DNA from: Tetradesmus obliquus
Lineage: Eukaryota; Chlorophyta; Chlorophyceae; Sphaeropleales; Scenedesmaceae
Length of the DNA: 64,000 nucleotides
Direction: 5' to 3'
Assembly (NCBI GenBank): GCA_030272155.1
Contig: CP126193.1
Span: forward strand, 1,860,001-1,924,000
The notes under the pieces were generated by a model that was given only the letters and a program-made list of their open reading frames with translations, did not search any database and was not told the DNA's origin. Positions within the stretch are counted from its first letter, which is position 1. Each line of letters begins with the position of its first letter. Positions 33,230 through 49,900 of this stretch are shown here, one piece after another. Position numbers and translations under genes: made by a program.

Positions 33230-33671
33230 GAAGCAGCAGCAGCAGCAGCAGCAGCAGGGGCTCCGCGTCACAAGATCAGAACGAACGGACGTCTGCGAAG
33301 ATGTAGACGCATGCAACACAAGCGGCGGCAGCCGTCGTTGCAGCTGCAGCATCACCATCGTCCTCATCGCCTGAGCATTTGTTGTTCGAGCAGCGCGCTA
33401 CATTGGACTCAGCGGCGGATGATGCAGTGTTTGAGGTGTTCCAAGTTCATAGTATGGCTAAGCATGGCTATCAGCTATTGTGAGCGCTTAGCTGTCAATG
33501 GCCGTGCAGGGTCGAGAACAAGTGCTTCTGTTGATCAACATGAGGACATCACAGGGGCGTGTCGGCGTGCATGTCTGCATCAACTGATGCGTCATTTGTG
33601 GATGCAATGCATATGAAACTATATTTTATATCGCATGTGCAACTCGGCCTGCCTCAATAGCGCTTTACTCG
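32706..33671. mobile_element. MITE-like element with 68-bp terminal inverted repeats
   Basis: 32706-32773 and 33604-33671 are inverted copies of each other, 66 of 68 bases matching (ends CGAGTAAAGCGCTATTGAGG). The 830-bp interior is unrelated between the arms and holds a long CAG run (33179-33256) but no transposase. The sharp outer edges and near-identity suggest a recently active non-autonomous DNA transposon. I see no clear target-site duplication, so an inverted segmental duplication is the alternative. Confidence 0.75.
33179..33256 (+). repeat. CAG repeat inside the inverted-repeat element
   Basis: About 26 CAG triplets with AAGCAGAAG interruptions. Confidence 0.95.
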
Positions 33672-34373
33672 TCAGCGCAACTTTCCTGGGCAGATCATGC
33701 ATGGTCTCTATGATGGTGATGTCGCCACAGTGTCCTGCTCTTGCAAAGACAGCTATCGCGTTTACAGTGTGTCATGTGTTTTGTTTTGCCTTCAAGTTGT
33801 GCTTCGTCGAGCTCTCAGCAACAAACCCGGCAAAAAAGACGAAACTGAAAAAGCTGGGTTCGATCCGGGTACCACACATATGCTGCCGCCCTGTAGGCTC
33901 TTCCGTATGACGTCTGTCATACGGCGGCCAGGCGGTCGGACTAACGCACCAGGTACCCGAGGTTACTGCCTGCTCTGCCCAGAGTGGCGTCTTGGCTCCA
34001 TGTATACATCACTTTGCAGTGTTTTCTGCAATGGCACCCTCAGCCAAAAACTGGCGCCCCTGTCTTCGGTACGGCCCTCCCCGCTCTCTGAGCGTAGCTG
34101 CCGGGCAGGATTGCGGTGAAGTGGTTTCGGGAGGTTTACCTTCACCTGAAGTAGGCGGATCGAGATGTGCGGAAGAGCGCACGCCGGAGCAGGCGTCTGG
34201 TGCGCTGGGGACGTATGTCCCTTGTCGGCTTGAGTCTAAACAAGCCCCTGTACAATCCACCCTATCTGCTTCTTCCACCCTCAGCCATGTTCGGACACGA
34301 AAACTTTTTGATTGCACCAGAATTGCGTGTGATGGGAGAGACGGTTATGCGTGCATGACCAAAGTTGATCTCA

Positions 34374-35298
34374 CACACAGAGGTTTTTCATGGGGTTGAA
34401 CCTCATTTGAGTGACAGCCCGAGCTGAGCTGTCTGCAGCTTCAAATCCTTTCAGGTGTTAGTGGTGGCGTATGCCGCGTGAGTACACCAGTGTAACCCCT
34501 CCCTCTCTCTCCCTCAGCCATTCATTTGATTTCCTGTGTTTTCCTGTGTTTTCGGGTGTTCGTTGCAACGTAGTTGCCTGTGCACACCGTGTAACCCCTC
34601 TTCTTCTTCTTCTTCTTCCCTCAGCCATTCATGCTGAGGGTGCTGGATTGGATGCATCTGAGTCATCTGCGACGTTCCAGGATTTCGGGTGTTCGTTGCA
34701 ACGTAGTTGCCTGTGCACACCGTGTAACCCCTCTTCTTCATTGGATGCATCTTGTGGCTTGCTATCGGGTTCTCATGATATGTGAGCTGAAAGAGGGGCA
34801 AGTGACGCGCTCTAGGGCGATAGCTTGCCCACCCCTGTAACAGACCTCTCTCTCCATAGCCACGGGGTTCTTCCTCTTCACCCTCAGCCATGTGTGTTGT
34901 TCTGGGGATTCAGCCCGCCCGCTGCACTGCAAAAAGTGCAGCTTGCTGTCACTGACACTGTTTACACTAGTCCTACCGTTGTTTAGCATCAACACTGCGT
35001 GTGCTGTGACTGACGGCTTTGCCCGCGAGGCCATATGTCAAGTTACACACACAGAGAGACTTTCTGGGGTGAGTCTCCTTGAGTGACAGCCTGTTTTGCT
35101 GAGTCATCTGCGGCGTTCCAGATTACCGGGTGTTCGTTGCAACGTAGTTGCCTGTGCACACCGTGTAACCCCTCTTCTTCCCTCGGCCACAAGCCTCTCT
35201 CCCTCAGCCTCTGTGCACACCGTGTAACCCCTCTTCTTCCCTCAGCCTCTGTACTTCGGTCAGGCTTGTTGGTGTATGTGAGCTGAAAGAGGGGCAAG
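34374..35298. repeat. diverged repeat field
   Basis: A unit with GGGTGTTCGTTGCAACGTAG, then a CTGTGCACACCGTGTAACCC block and a CTTCTTC/CCTCAGCC run, occurs at about 34553-34625, 34686-34745 and 35128-35185, with a half copy at 35209-35247. GTGAGCTGAAAGAGGGGCAA occurs at 34782 and 35278, and a GAGTGACAGCC block at about 34410 and 35080. Copies are ordered, so a larger segment of about 600-700 bp was duplicated and then diverged. Confidence 0.8.
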
Positions 35299-35546
35299 GC
35301 AAGGAATGCAGCTCCAATTCAAACAATGAACAGATCAAGACACCTGCATAATTTTTTTTCAAGACACCTGCATAATGTAAACTGCCCGCTGCTGCATTCA
35401 AAATCAACTACTCGAGAGTGTTAGGAACACTACACTTGGCTGCTCTATTTTTCAACAGCTACAAACCCAAATGCAGCACCTGATGCCTCCTCTGTGTTGC
35501 AAGCAGCTGATTCAGTGTAACCTGGGGTGTCTGCCCCGCCATGCAC

Positions 35547-35660
35547 TCACCACTCACTGCCAGACACGTACACACCCCACACCGGGTGTCCAGCACCCTT
35601 GCTGCTCAGGAAGCAGTCATCCGCCCACTCTGCCTCCTCAACTGTCAACTCGAGCTCCAG

Positions 35661-35691
<31 letters not shown>

Positions 35692-37440
35692 CGCCCAGCC
35701 TCCGCATCACTGCTGCTGTCATTGTGCTGTACCACTCCACTCCTAGCTGCCGCGGCCTTTGCTCGCAGGGCTGCCATACCCTCTGCCACACTGCCAGGGT
35801 GCCCGCAGAAGAACGTCGTCCCAAGTGTGGCCTCAGGCAGAGTCAGCAGGTCTAACTTTTTCAAACTTGGCTGCGCGGTGAGGCACTCTAGGCTTGCGCG
35901 GAGCCCTGGGTAGTGCTTTTCTGGGCAGCAGCGGTTGCACAGCAGTGCTGCAGGCAGCGCCAGGCTGCTGAGGTGGCGCAGCTTCTGCAGCTCACGCACC
36001 AGCTCATCCGCCTTGGTGTAGGGGTAGCTGCAGTGCACAGTGAAAGCGCAGCAGCACAAGCTTGACACGAAGAATGTGCAATACTACTGCTGAGGTGGCG
36101 CAGCTTCTGCAGCTCGCGCACCAGCTCATCCGCCTTGGTGTAGGGGTAGCTGCAGTGCGCACAGTCGCATTTCAGCATAGTGGATCGTGATATAACAAGG
36201 TGCAGGGAAGGAAAACATCAAGGCTCGTGGTTGCTGGTGAGTGCAGCAGCCCTTGCGGAGGAGGTGCAGAGAGAGGGACATCACCATGGCTAGGGTGTGT
36301 ATATATCTGGCCTCCATGCACAGGCTATGGTTGCAACAGCTGTGCATCTACTGATGTCCACCACAAGCAGCTGCATGCAGCGCACGTCATTGGTCCTGTG
36401 CTTGTCCGCATACATCCTTGCAACGGTGATGGTGGCCCTTGTTGCCACTCACTGTGCTGCCACTGTGCCAACACACGCACAGCCACGCACATGCAGGTGA
36501 GGCGCAGAAGTCCAGCCAGCTGCATGCAACTCATTAAAACCCTGCTGCATGTAGTTGCAGAAACAATCAGCACAGCATGCTGCTAACACATGCCCACACA
36601 ATCAAAGATGAGGCACAGGTGCTGCAGCATAGCTCAGTCAGCACGCAATGTCATGCAGCTAGTTGCTGTTATGATCAGCTGCCAACAGCCGTCCACGCAC
36701 TTGAAGGTCAGCCTCAGGTGCTGCAGCTGTGCGGCCTTGCTGATGTCCAGGAAGTCGCTGCAGCCGTCAGGGTAGGAGTTGGAGTGGAACGACAGCCGCC
36801 GCACACGCTGCCAGTGCTGCAGGCCCAGCAGGGAGCGGCAGCAGCAGCAGCAGCAGCAGCAGCAGTTAGCGGCAGCTGTCATGAAGAGGCAGGGGACGCC
36901 ACGTGGCAACTGCACACCAGCAAAGCGACCAGATGCACCCTGCATGCATGGTGTGCTTCCTGCAAATCCATGCAGTGCACGTGCAGCCACTGCAGGTAAC
37001 ATCCTGCAATCAACCCCTGCATGCGGTGAAAGACGCACAATGCGCACCTAACAACCCCGGTGCAACAACCCCTGTACACAGCCAACCCACCTCACTGGCC
37101 AAGTGGCCGCTGCTGCGGATGAGGAACCAGCTGCGTGACGAGAACCAGTTGCGGCCCCGCACCTCACTCAGCTTTGGCAGCTGCGCAAGCAGCTCATCAT
37201 ATCCAGCCTCTTTCCCCTGGCCCCCTGATACCTGAGGCACCCGATACATCACTCGAAGCTGCGGGAACGCAGCTCCAAATGCTGCTGCGGCCTCAACAGG
37301 GCTGCCGGCGGCTGGCACGCTGACGGCCTGACCGCCAAAGTGTGTGAGCTGCGGCAGCGATGCCGTTACTGCAAGCTGCTGCTGCTGCTGCTGCTGCTGT
37401 TGTGCAGCTTGCGCTGCAGCAGGCTGGTCAGGGAATCCAG

Positions 37441-37493
<53 letters not shown>

Positions 37494-38921
37494 GCGGCTG
37501 GCAGCGCGGGTGTGATCTCCAGCCTGCGGCAGCCCAGCTGCTGCAGGTTGGGTGCGAAGGCTGCCACTGCTGCCAGCTCCAGCGAGGCCTCATGCGACAG
37601 GAAGCTGGCGGCCTGCGGCATCACAGGCAGCATGCACGGCTCAGCTGCAGAAACAGACACACAGAGTACAGACTGAACATGGAGGAGCATTTGTTTTGTT
37701 GACTCCTGGCAAAAGCACCAACCCAACTGTGCTCACACCATGCATAGCATGACACTTGTGCGTTGCTGGAAAAAGCTGCTTTGCTAAAGCCAGTGCCGCC
37801 TTCTGAGCTGCCAGCAGTTGTGTGTGCAACACGTACTATTGCAGCCCTAACAAATGTAGGGCGGCACAGCAATCGCTGCTTCAACAACACAACACATACC
37901 AAACCACTCACCTTGAGCACAGGCAGTGCCAGGCCTTGTGGCATTTATAACACTCCAGCTGCCATGGCCAAACGAAAGCACATCACATGTTGCCCACATT
38001 GAGCCCTGGCAGTGTCTGAGCTGCCAGCAGCTGTGTGCAACATGTTTTATCGCAGCAGTCACGGATGTAGGACAGATGACTACTTTGCTGCCTCAACAAC
38101 ACAACACAATCATATACCACTCACCTTGAGCCCAGGCAGTGCCAGGCCCTGTGGCAGGTACCCCGGCTCATCCAAGTCCAGCCGCGTCAGCGCAGTGAGG
38201 TAGGCGGCTGCAGCAGGCGGCAGGCGGCTGATGCCTGCAGGCCGCTCAGGGTCCCAGCTGGGCAGCCGCAAGCTGCGCAGCTGCGGCAGCTGCGCTACCT
38301 GTGCGATATTAATAGCAATTTACAACGAATTGCAGGTATTAGTGCAAGCAGCAGTCAGACGTGATGTGTCTGTTTGTTGGTAGAACAGGGCGGTGTACAG
38401 CAGAGTGCGACAGCCTGAGTAACTGGCGGGTGCGATGCATGCACTGGGCTGTAAAATATACATGGTTCTACAAGATGTCAGTGCTTTTCAGACTGTGTTG
38501 CATTTGAAGAGAATATATCAAGACTGAATGCAGCACCTACACAGGAAGAGTGCATCGTGTGCACAGAGTCCCATGACAGCTTACCAGCTGCTGCAGCTGC
38601 TGCCACACATCTTCGACGCCTGTAGCACCAGCAGCGCAATCCGAGCTGCTGCCATCGCCGCTGCCGCTGCTGGCAGCACCAAGAGTATCCTGTGTGTCAA
38701 AACCAGGCAGGCTAATGTCCAGGTTCAGTCGTGTTGCGTGCTGCAGGCGCTTCAGGCTGCAGGCCTTGTCAGGCCATTCCCTGAAAGTGATGCTGTTCAG
38801 CAAAGGCATGACTGCTGCTGCAAGCTGAGCGCTGCCAAGCCGAAGGGTCGCAAGTTCGGCACGTGGAACTGTCCTGGCAATAAGGGCCAGCACTTCGACA
38901 GGCAGGTGTGGCAAATCATCG

Positions 38922-38953
<32 letters not shown>

Positions 38954-39088
38954 CTGCAGCTGCTGCGTCAATTCATTGCTGATACTGCGCTGCAGTATCT
39001 CTGGATTAAGGTGTTCTTTCATATCTGTGTGAGGGGTGGCGCTTGCCAGTAAAGCGTGTGCAGGAGTCTGCACGTGTAGCGTGTCCAT
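35547..39088 (-). CDS. F-box/leucine-rich-repeat-like protein
   Basis: Five exons on the minus strand: 39088-38585, 38298-38125, about 37639-37091, 36816-36701 and 36027-35547 (607 aa if the 37639 acceptor is right; that junction is the weakest). At residues 58-100, DLPHLPVEVLALIARTVP followed by an alternating hydrophobic stretch resembles an F-box. Leu-rich segments typical of LRR proteins follow: QLPQLRSLRLPSW, ALTRLDLDEPGYLPQGL, LAAVAAFAPNLQQLGCRRLEI, QLQHLRLTF and LKKLDLLTLPEATLG. F-box/LRR proteins usually bring targets to an SCF ubiquitin ligase; this role is inferred. Poly-Ala and poly-Gln runs interrupt exons 3 and 5, and an acidic stretch lies near the C-terminus. Introns 2 and 4 carry echoes of exon edges. 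Confidence 0.62.
36089..36149 (-). repeat. echo of the F-box-like exon 5 start
   Basis: Acceptor CTGCAG plus 60 bases of exon 5 (CTACCCCTACACCAAGGCGG and on) in the preceding intron, almost identical to 36027-35968. Confidence 0.94.
37439..37492 (+). repeat. CAG run in F-box-like exon 3 (poly-Ala on minus)
   Basis: About 17 CAG triplets on +, read as Ala codons GCT on the minus-strand gene. A second CTG run at about 37376-37402 reads as poly-Gln. Confidence 0.9.
37904..37943 (-). repeat. echo of the F-box-like exon 2 end and donor
   Basis: Copy of 38116-38156 (exon end CTCAAG plus donor GTGAGT) in the downstream intron. Flanking intron words (TCAACAACACAACACA, CTGAGCTGCCAGCAG) are duplicated too, so the unit is about 210 bp. 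Confidence 0.92.
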
Positions 39089-40514
39089 CCTTATAAGCCG
39101 TGATGATCCAAAACACCTTCAAGATAAATTCATTTTTGCGTTTCTGTGGAATCGAGGCAACGTAAGGTAAGATACAGCCCGAAGTGCCCCTCGAGCCGGG
39201 ATCCCAACGAACAATGTGGTTGTCAGCCTTGGACCACACGTAAAGATCGCTTGCTACCCTGAAAACAGTCAACCCCTGCAAATTACGCTTACTATCTTTC
39301 TCTTGCTTTGTCTCTTGCTTTGTCAAATCAGACGATGCTGTCGATCAGGCGTGCCAATAGCGGAACCTTGGCGCGCCGGGTGCAGAACGCATGTCGAGAT
39401 GCAGACTTACTGACGTGCTGATACGGGTAAGATGCATATACAATTTCTAATGTGTGGTGATAAAATGAGCGGCATCGTGTATGGCGGTTCCAGTCTTGCA
39501 CATGCAATAGGTTGCGCAACCTGCTGCAATTGCAACGACAGAAGTGCACGTTGCAAGGTTCTAATGATGTATCTTATGTGTGTTTGTGTTCTGATTTGTG
39601 ACCTCAACAGCAGCTGCTGAAATGCCCAGGGAGGATCTCCATAAGCTGCTGTATCGATAGCGACGGCCTAACATGTGTAGATGCACACTGCTGCCACACA
39701 TCCTCAAGGTGACACAGGTGGATTACCTCAGCGACATACATAAACCTGCAACACAAAAAGCTCAGAGCTGGACAGTAGCAACCCAATGGCTTGCCCACAT
39801 CACTTTGTTACGCCAGCTGGCCAGCTGGCTTGCCATAAAGATGGTTCGCTGCTGCAGCAGCGAAAAGTACAGCACAACCGCTGCGGTTCCAAAGCATATA
39901 AAGGCACCTACACATGCCGCTAAGTCCGCCTACTTGTTCCACAGCAGCCACAAGTAGCAGCTGACCGATGAAACTGCTGGACGGCACCACCCCAGCACAG
40001 CAGCACCACCAGTCAAGTCTGATGTTTGTCCCATGCTGTCTAGCAATGTGCAGACTACGAGACAGCTCTTGCAACTGCAGGCTGCTTCCACAGCAACCAT
40101 GCTACATCTGCGCAACACCCTGACTGCATCATGCATTCTGGGGCCTGATGGATAATGTGCCTGCGCTGACACACAGTGCACGGCGGAGCCAACACAGCAC
40201 GCTGCTAGATCAACTCAGTCAGCTACGCTCTGCCAAGTAGTGCATGCAGCCTGGGAGCCGCATCTGCATCACCGGCATACCACAGCAGTGTGTGCAAGTG
40301 CTGGCAACACCTCCCTCTCGAGGCTTGGAGGCATCAACTCCTCTCACAGGCCACACTGCTCCCTGAACGCCTGAACTCAACCCCCATGCGCCAGAACAAG
40401 CCCAGCCAGCAATGCGCTGGCTGCACCTTCCCAGACACACGAACACATGACAGCACATTTCACCCCTCTTCCAAAGGCGCCAAGACAGTCCTAGCAGCAT
40501 CAGCCCAGTGCAGC
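39089..40514. other. 1.4-kb intergenic region
   Basis: Between the start of the F-box-like gene and the stop of the RNA helicase, both on -. It should hold the helicase 3' UTR and the F-box gene promoter. Fragments that could be exons of a small plus-strand gene (39335 onward and 39610-39660) could not be joined in phase. No other feature seen. Confidence 0.45.
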
Positions 40515-45804
<5,290 letters not shown>

Positions 45805-46004
45805 GGCTGCTGGCTCGGCTCAAGTAAGCAACTCAAGAAAACAAGCAGCCCGCAAGGCCGGCAACGCGCAGTCCCTTCCCGCTCTTGTAGCAGCACGGAC
45901 AAGAGGCAGTGAACCTTTGTGTAATGGTGATGCTCGTCAAGTAAAGCTAATACTGATGTAACAGCGCAGAAGTAGCTTTGCATGTGACTTGTTAGATTGA
46001 GGAA
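45805..46004. promoter_or_regulatory. bidirectional promoter, RNA helicase / cystathionine gamma-synthase
   Basis: Only 200 bp separate the divergent start codons at 45804 (-) and 46005 (+), so both 5' UTRs and promoters share the stretch. No TATA box stands out. Confidence 0.6.
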
Positions 46005-48146
46005 ATGGCGTGCCGGGCGGTGTATGGGGTGACCGGATCCCAAAGAATGCCGGCTAACAGCTTAAGTTGGGACAAGATGGCTTTGAACTACCGCAACCAC
46101 GTTTGCTGCTCGTTTTACGAGCAGAGCAACATCAGGCAGAAAGGTGCCATGCTCCGCAGCAATGGAGTGTCGCTGCCTATTCGGGCTCCTCGGTACAACA
46201 CACAGCGTGTGACAGCAGTGTACGCAGAGAATGGGCCCAAGTCTCCTCAGCAGCCCACCCCTGGGTCAAGGACACTGCGTGCAGCTGCGGTGGCTCCCCA
46301 GGTTGAGCAGGTTGCTGCTGCGCAGACCACAAATGGACGTGGCGATTCGAGTCACCATGACAACAATTACGTAGAGCCGGTGCTGAGGCCCAGCACTCTG
46401 ACAGTCCATGGAGGTGAGGGGTCACAGGGGTTTCGCTCAAAAGTGGCTGCGGCAGTAGACATGCACTGTTTGAGCTGGCGGTTAGTGTATTGGATGTAAT
46501 ATTATGAAGATCAAGCATGCTCAGGAGCTCCAGGGTGCATGCCAGGCATGTGCCAGCTGGATGCGCTGCTGAGGAATCTGCAGCAGCTGTTGCTGGATTC
46601 CAGCACAGTCATTGGCGCATTCACCACACCTGCAGCTTGCTGGTTCAGATCACGGGCCAACGCTGCTGTCTGTGCAGCTCGATCTCTGTGGTCTCTGCAT
46701 GCACCAAACAGCAGCTGCAGCAGCTGCTGCTGCTCCTGACAGTCCACCTCAAGCTGTGCCACAGCACGCACGCATCTGCATCTGACATACCTGCACGCTT
46801 ATCCCAGCAGCTCAGCCCCTGTCCTGCAAACTTCCTGCACACGTTCCTGCAAACTCCTGCAAACGTCCTGCAGGCGAGAACAAGGGCCGGCTGCGGCAGG
46901 GGCTGCTGGACTCGCTCACCACGCCCATCGTGCAGACCTCCACCTACACCTTCAAGAACACAGCCGAGCTCATCGCATACCAGGAGGGGCGCCACGGCAG
47001 CTTCGAGTATGGCCGATACGGCAACCCCACAGCACGTGTTGTTGAGGAGAAGATCATGGCGCTTGAGGGAGCAGAGGACTGCTTGCTGTCGAGCAGCGGC
47101 ATGTGCAGCGCCACCACAATGCTGCTGGCGCTGGTGCCGCAGGGCGGGCACATCGTGACGACCACGGACTGCTACAGGCGCACGCGGCAGTTCATCGCGA
47201 CGGTGCTGCCGAAGATGGGCATCAGTTGTACTGTGATCGACCCAGCAGACATCAAGGGCCTGCAGAGGTGAGTGGCTGGATTGATCAGCTGGTTGGATTT
47301 GAATAGCATCAGCATGTGCTTTGTGTAGAGGCAGCAGCCGCACAGAGGTGTGCTGGCAGATAGGGGCGGCAGGTGTGTTGTATGGTGCACGTTATGGCGG
47401 TTGTGCGGGTAGCAGCTGGCCCGGCTCTGGGGGTGCCAGGTTGACAGCTGACCTCTCCCGCAGCAACATACCAGACAAACAGGCACAGCAAGCAGATGAT
47501 ATGACAGCTTGCAGTTGGCAAAGCAATGGCTGCTTCCTAGCTTGCCAAGCATATGCCACGAGGTAGTGCGTCGCAAGCGCCAGCAGCATGACACACTGCC
47601 TCCTGCGCATGACTCGCTTCTTCCGCAGGGCGCTGGAGCAGAACAATGTCTTGCAGTGGCGTAAGCAATGGCTGGCACAAAGCCAGTGCCTCGCAAACGC
47701 AGCAGCATGACACGCCTTCTCTGCTACTGCTGCTGCTACTGCTGCTGCTGCCGCAGGGCGCTGGAGCAGAACAAGGTCTCGCTCTTCTTCAGCGAGAGCC
47801 CCACCAACCCCTACCTGCGCTGCGTGGACATCCCCAAGATCGCCGAGCTCTGCGCAGCCACAGACACCATCGTGTGCATCGACAGCACCTTTGCAACGCC
47901 CGTGAACTCGCGCGCGCTGTCGCTGGGTGCTGATCTGGTGATTCATTCGGCCACCAAGTACCTGGCGGGCCACAATGACGTGCTGGCGGGCGCGATCTGC
48001 GGCAGTGCTGACCTGGTGGAGCAGGTGCGGCTGGTGACACAGCAGCAGCAGCGGCAGCGGCAGCGGCACAGGATAAGATAGCTGTGTTGCTGGGTGCACA
48101 CACAGTAGTTGCCGGCCTGGTGGAGCAGGCGCGGTTAGTAGTCACT

Positions 48147-48196
<50 letters not shown>

Positions 48197-49306
48197 GCGA
48201 AGCACCTCAGCAGCGATCTGCAGAGGCGCTGTGCGGCAGCAGCAGCGGCAGCAGCAGCAACAGCAGCAGGATGCATTGAGGCCTTCAGCAGGGGCGTTGC
48301 GGGCTTGCAGCAGCAGGAGCAGCAGCAGTGACCAGGCAGCTGGCATCTTGGCAGCTAGCTGTGGTGACTGCAGCTGCTTGGGTCTTGGAGTGTGCTTTGG
48401 CTTATGCGTCTGTTGCAACACTTGCTGGTCTTTGAAGCAGCACCGTCTTTGACATCGCTTGACATAGCCTGACTGGTTTTGCTTCGTGTGTTGCTGCTCT
48501 TGTTGCTGCCTGCTGCCTGTAGGTGCGCAGCATGCACAACGTGCTAGGCGGCGTGATTGATGCACACGCAGCATACCTGCTGCTGCGTGGAATGAAGACG
48601 CTGGGCCTGCGAGTGGAGCACCAAAACAGGTGCGGCGGCAGCAGCAGCAGCGTTGCTGCACAGCTGGCACGCGCGTTGTTGCAGTTCAGCCGGCAGGAGC
48701 AGCATCACAGCACAGCGGGCAGCAGCAGCGTTGTAACGCAGCAAAGCAGCAGCAGCGCCAGCAGCATCTGCAACGACGGTGCAGTGCGCAGTTGCCAGCA
48801 CGTGACAGCAGCTGAAGATGTACAGAGATCGCCGGGTCTGTTACCGCGCCGGCAGCCAGCCAGCCAGCAGCAGCAGATGCTGCATGCACGTCCAGCGCGT
48901 AGTGGCAACCTCAGCAGCTGTTGCGGGATGGCCATGCTGGCTGGCAACTGGCATTGCCAGCTGGTTGATGCATGATTGGCGGCTGCTGGCTGATGTATGA
49001 TGTATGCTGCTGTCGGCGGCAGCGGTTACCCCTGTTGTCCAAGTAGTAGTGAGCAGCGCCATGTTCTACATGGCAACAGCAGGAGCAGCACAAACCGGTC
49101 ATGGTATCGAAGCAGTCGCCCTTTTGTTTTGCTGCTGCTGCTGCAGGAGTGCGATGGAGATTGCGCAGCGCCTGGAGGCGCACCCCAAGATCAGCCGCGT
49201 GCACTACCCGGGCCTGCCCAGCCACCCCGACCACGACATTGCAGTGAAGCAGATGTCAGGCTTTGGCGGAGTCATCAGCTTCGAGGTGGGTGCCTTGGTG
49301 GTGGTA

Positions 49307-49374
<68 letters not shown>

Positions 49375-49770
49375 CCCTTTTGTAACACAATGATGTCCTC
49401 CTGCGTGCCTGCCTCACACAACCAGTAGCATGTATGAACAGCCTGCTTGCACGCAACTGACCCTAGTCGCTCTGTCTGCAACTCCGCCTGCTTCATCTAA
49501 CTCCTTCTGCTCATCACCCACCCGCAGGTCAAGGGCGACCTGTGGAAGACAGCCGCCTTCATCGACGCCTGCCAGCTGCCCTACATCGCGCCCAGCCTGG
49601 GTGGTGTGGAGAGCCTGATCGAGCAGCCCACCGTGATCAGCTACTGGGACCAGGGGCCCGAGAAGCGCGCCGAGATCGGCATCAAGGACAACCTGGTGCG
49701 CTTCTCGTGCGGCGTGGAGGACCTTGAGGACATCTGGGCAGACATGGCGCAGGCGTTGGACCAGATTTGA
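46005..49770 (+). CDS. CGS1: cystathionine gamma-synthase (plastid, methionine biosynthesis)
   Basis: Six exons: 46005-46413, 46874-47267, 47757-48024, 48523-48629, 49147-49285 and 49528-49770 (519 aa). The first 110 or so residues are Ser/Gln/Ala-rich and look like a plastid transit peptide. The PLP-dependent Cys/Met-metabolism fold follows: STYTFKNTAELIAYQEGR, SFEYGRYGNPTARVVEEKI, SSGMCSATTMLLALVP, TTTDCYRRTRQF and the PLP-lysine loop HSATKYLAGHNDVLAG (Lys335). The TDCYRRTR, VLPKMGI and VIDPADI signature matches plant cystathionine gamma-synthase better than beta-lyase or methionine gamma-lyase. The enzyme joins O-phosphohomoserine and cysteine to cystathionine. I do not see the plant MTO1 regulatory peptide, so translation-arrest control is not indicated. 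Echoes of exon 3 flank it, and the stop-codon region is duplicated at 49841-49900. Confidence 0.97.
47571..47650 (+). repeat. echo of the cystathionine gamma-synthase exon 3 start
   Basis: Intron end (GCAGCATGACAC, CTTCCGCAG) and exon start (GGCGCTGGAGCAGAACAA) are duplicated about 127 bp upstream of the true acceptor at 47756, then diverge. Confidence 0.93.
48111..48195 (+). repeat. echo of the exon 3 end plus CAG run
   Basis: GCCTGGTGGAGCAGGCGCGG copies the exon 3 end and donor of the synthase (original about 48010-48030), with the donor GT changed to GC. The following CAG run (48150-48194) mirrors the CAGCAGCAG after the original donor, expanded. Confidence 0.85.
49303..49372 (+). repeat. 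CTG repeat in cystathionine gamma-synthase intron 5
   Basis: About 23 CTG/TTG triplets shortly after the exon 5 donor. Confidence 0.92.
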
Positions 49771-49791
49771 TCTGATCTGATCTGATCTGAG
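49767..49791 (+). repeat. TCTGA microsatellite at the stop codon
   Basis: Four TCTGA units follow the last codon and TGA stop of the synthase. Confidence 0.85.
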
Positions 49792-49840
49792 GCACTGCAG
49801 GAAGTGTCTTGGGTGATTCGGGAAGTATCTGGGCCGCTCC

Positions 49841-49900
49841 GGCGTGGAGGACCCTGAGGACATCTGGGCAGACATGGCGCAGGCGCTGGACCAGATCTGA
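49841..49900 (+). repeat. duplicated last 60 bases of the cystathionine gamma-synthase gene
   Basis: 57 of 60 bases match 49711-49770, including the final codons and stop. All three changes are T to C; at least two are third-position silent changes. Confidence 0.95.

Larger units (their letters stand above)
32056..35546. other. 3.5-kb region of mobile and repeated DNA
   Basis: Between the unknown gene (+) and the F-box-like gene (-). It holds the inverted-repeat element 32706-33671, a short hairpin at about 33904-33925 (CCGTATGA and TCATACGG arms) and a diverged repeat field at about 34374-35298. Open frames here are short and low in complexity; none carries a transposase or other known motif. 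Confidence 0.5.

Noticed and set aside
33848-33870. tRNA-like B box (GGTTCGATCC)
   Set aside because: No A box at the right distance, and the surrounding bases do not fold into a T-arm and acceptor stem.
39335-39660. Possible small plus-strand gene (MLSIRRANSGTLARR and on, then a piece ending HKLLYR)
   Set aside because: The two pieces look like a presequence and a C-terminus, but no donor/acceptor pair joins them in phase.
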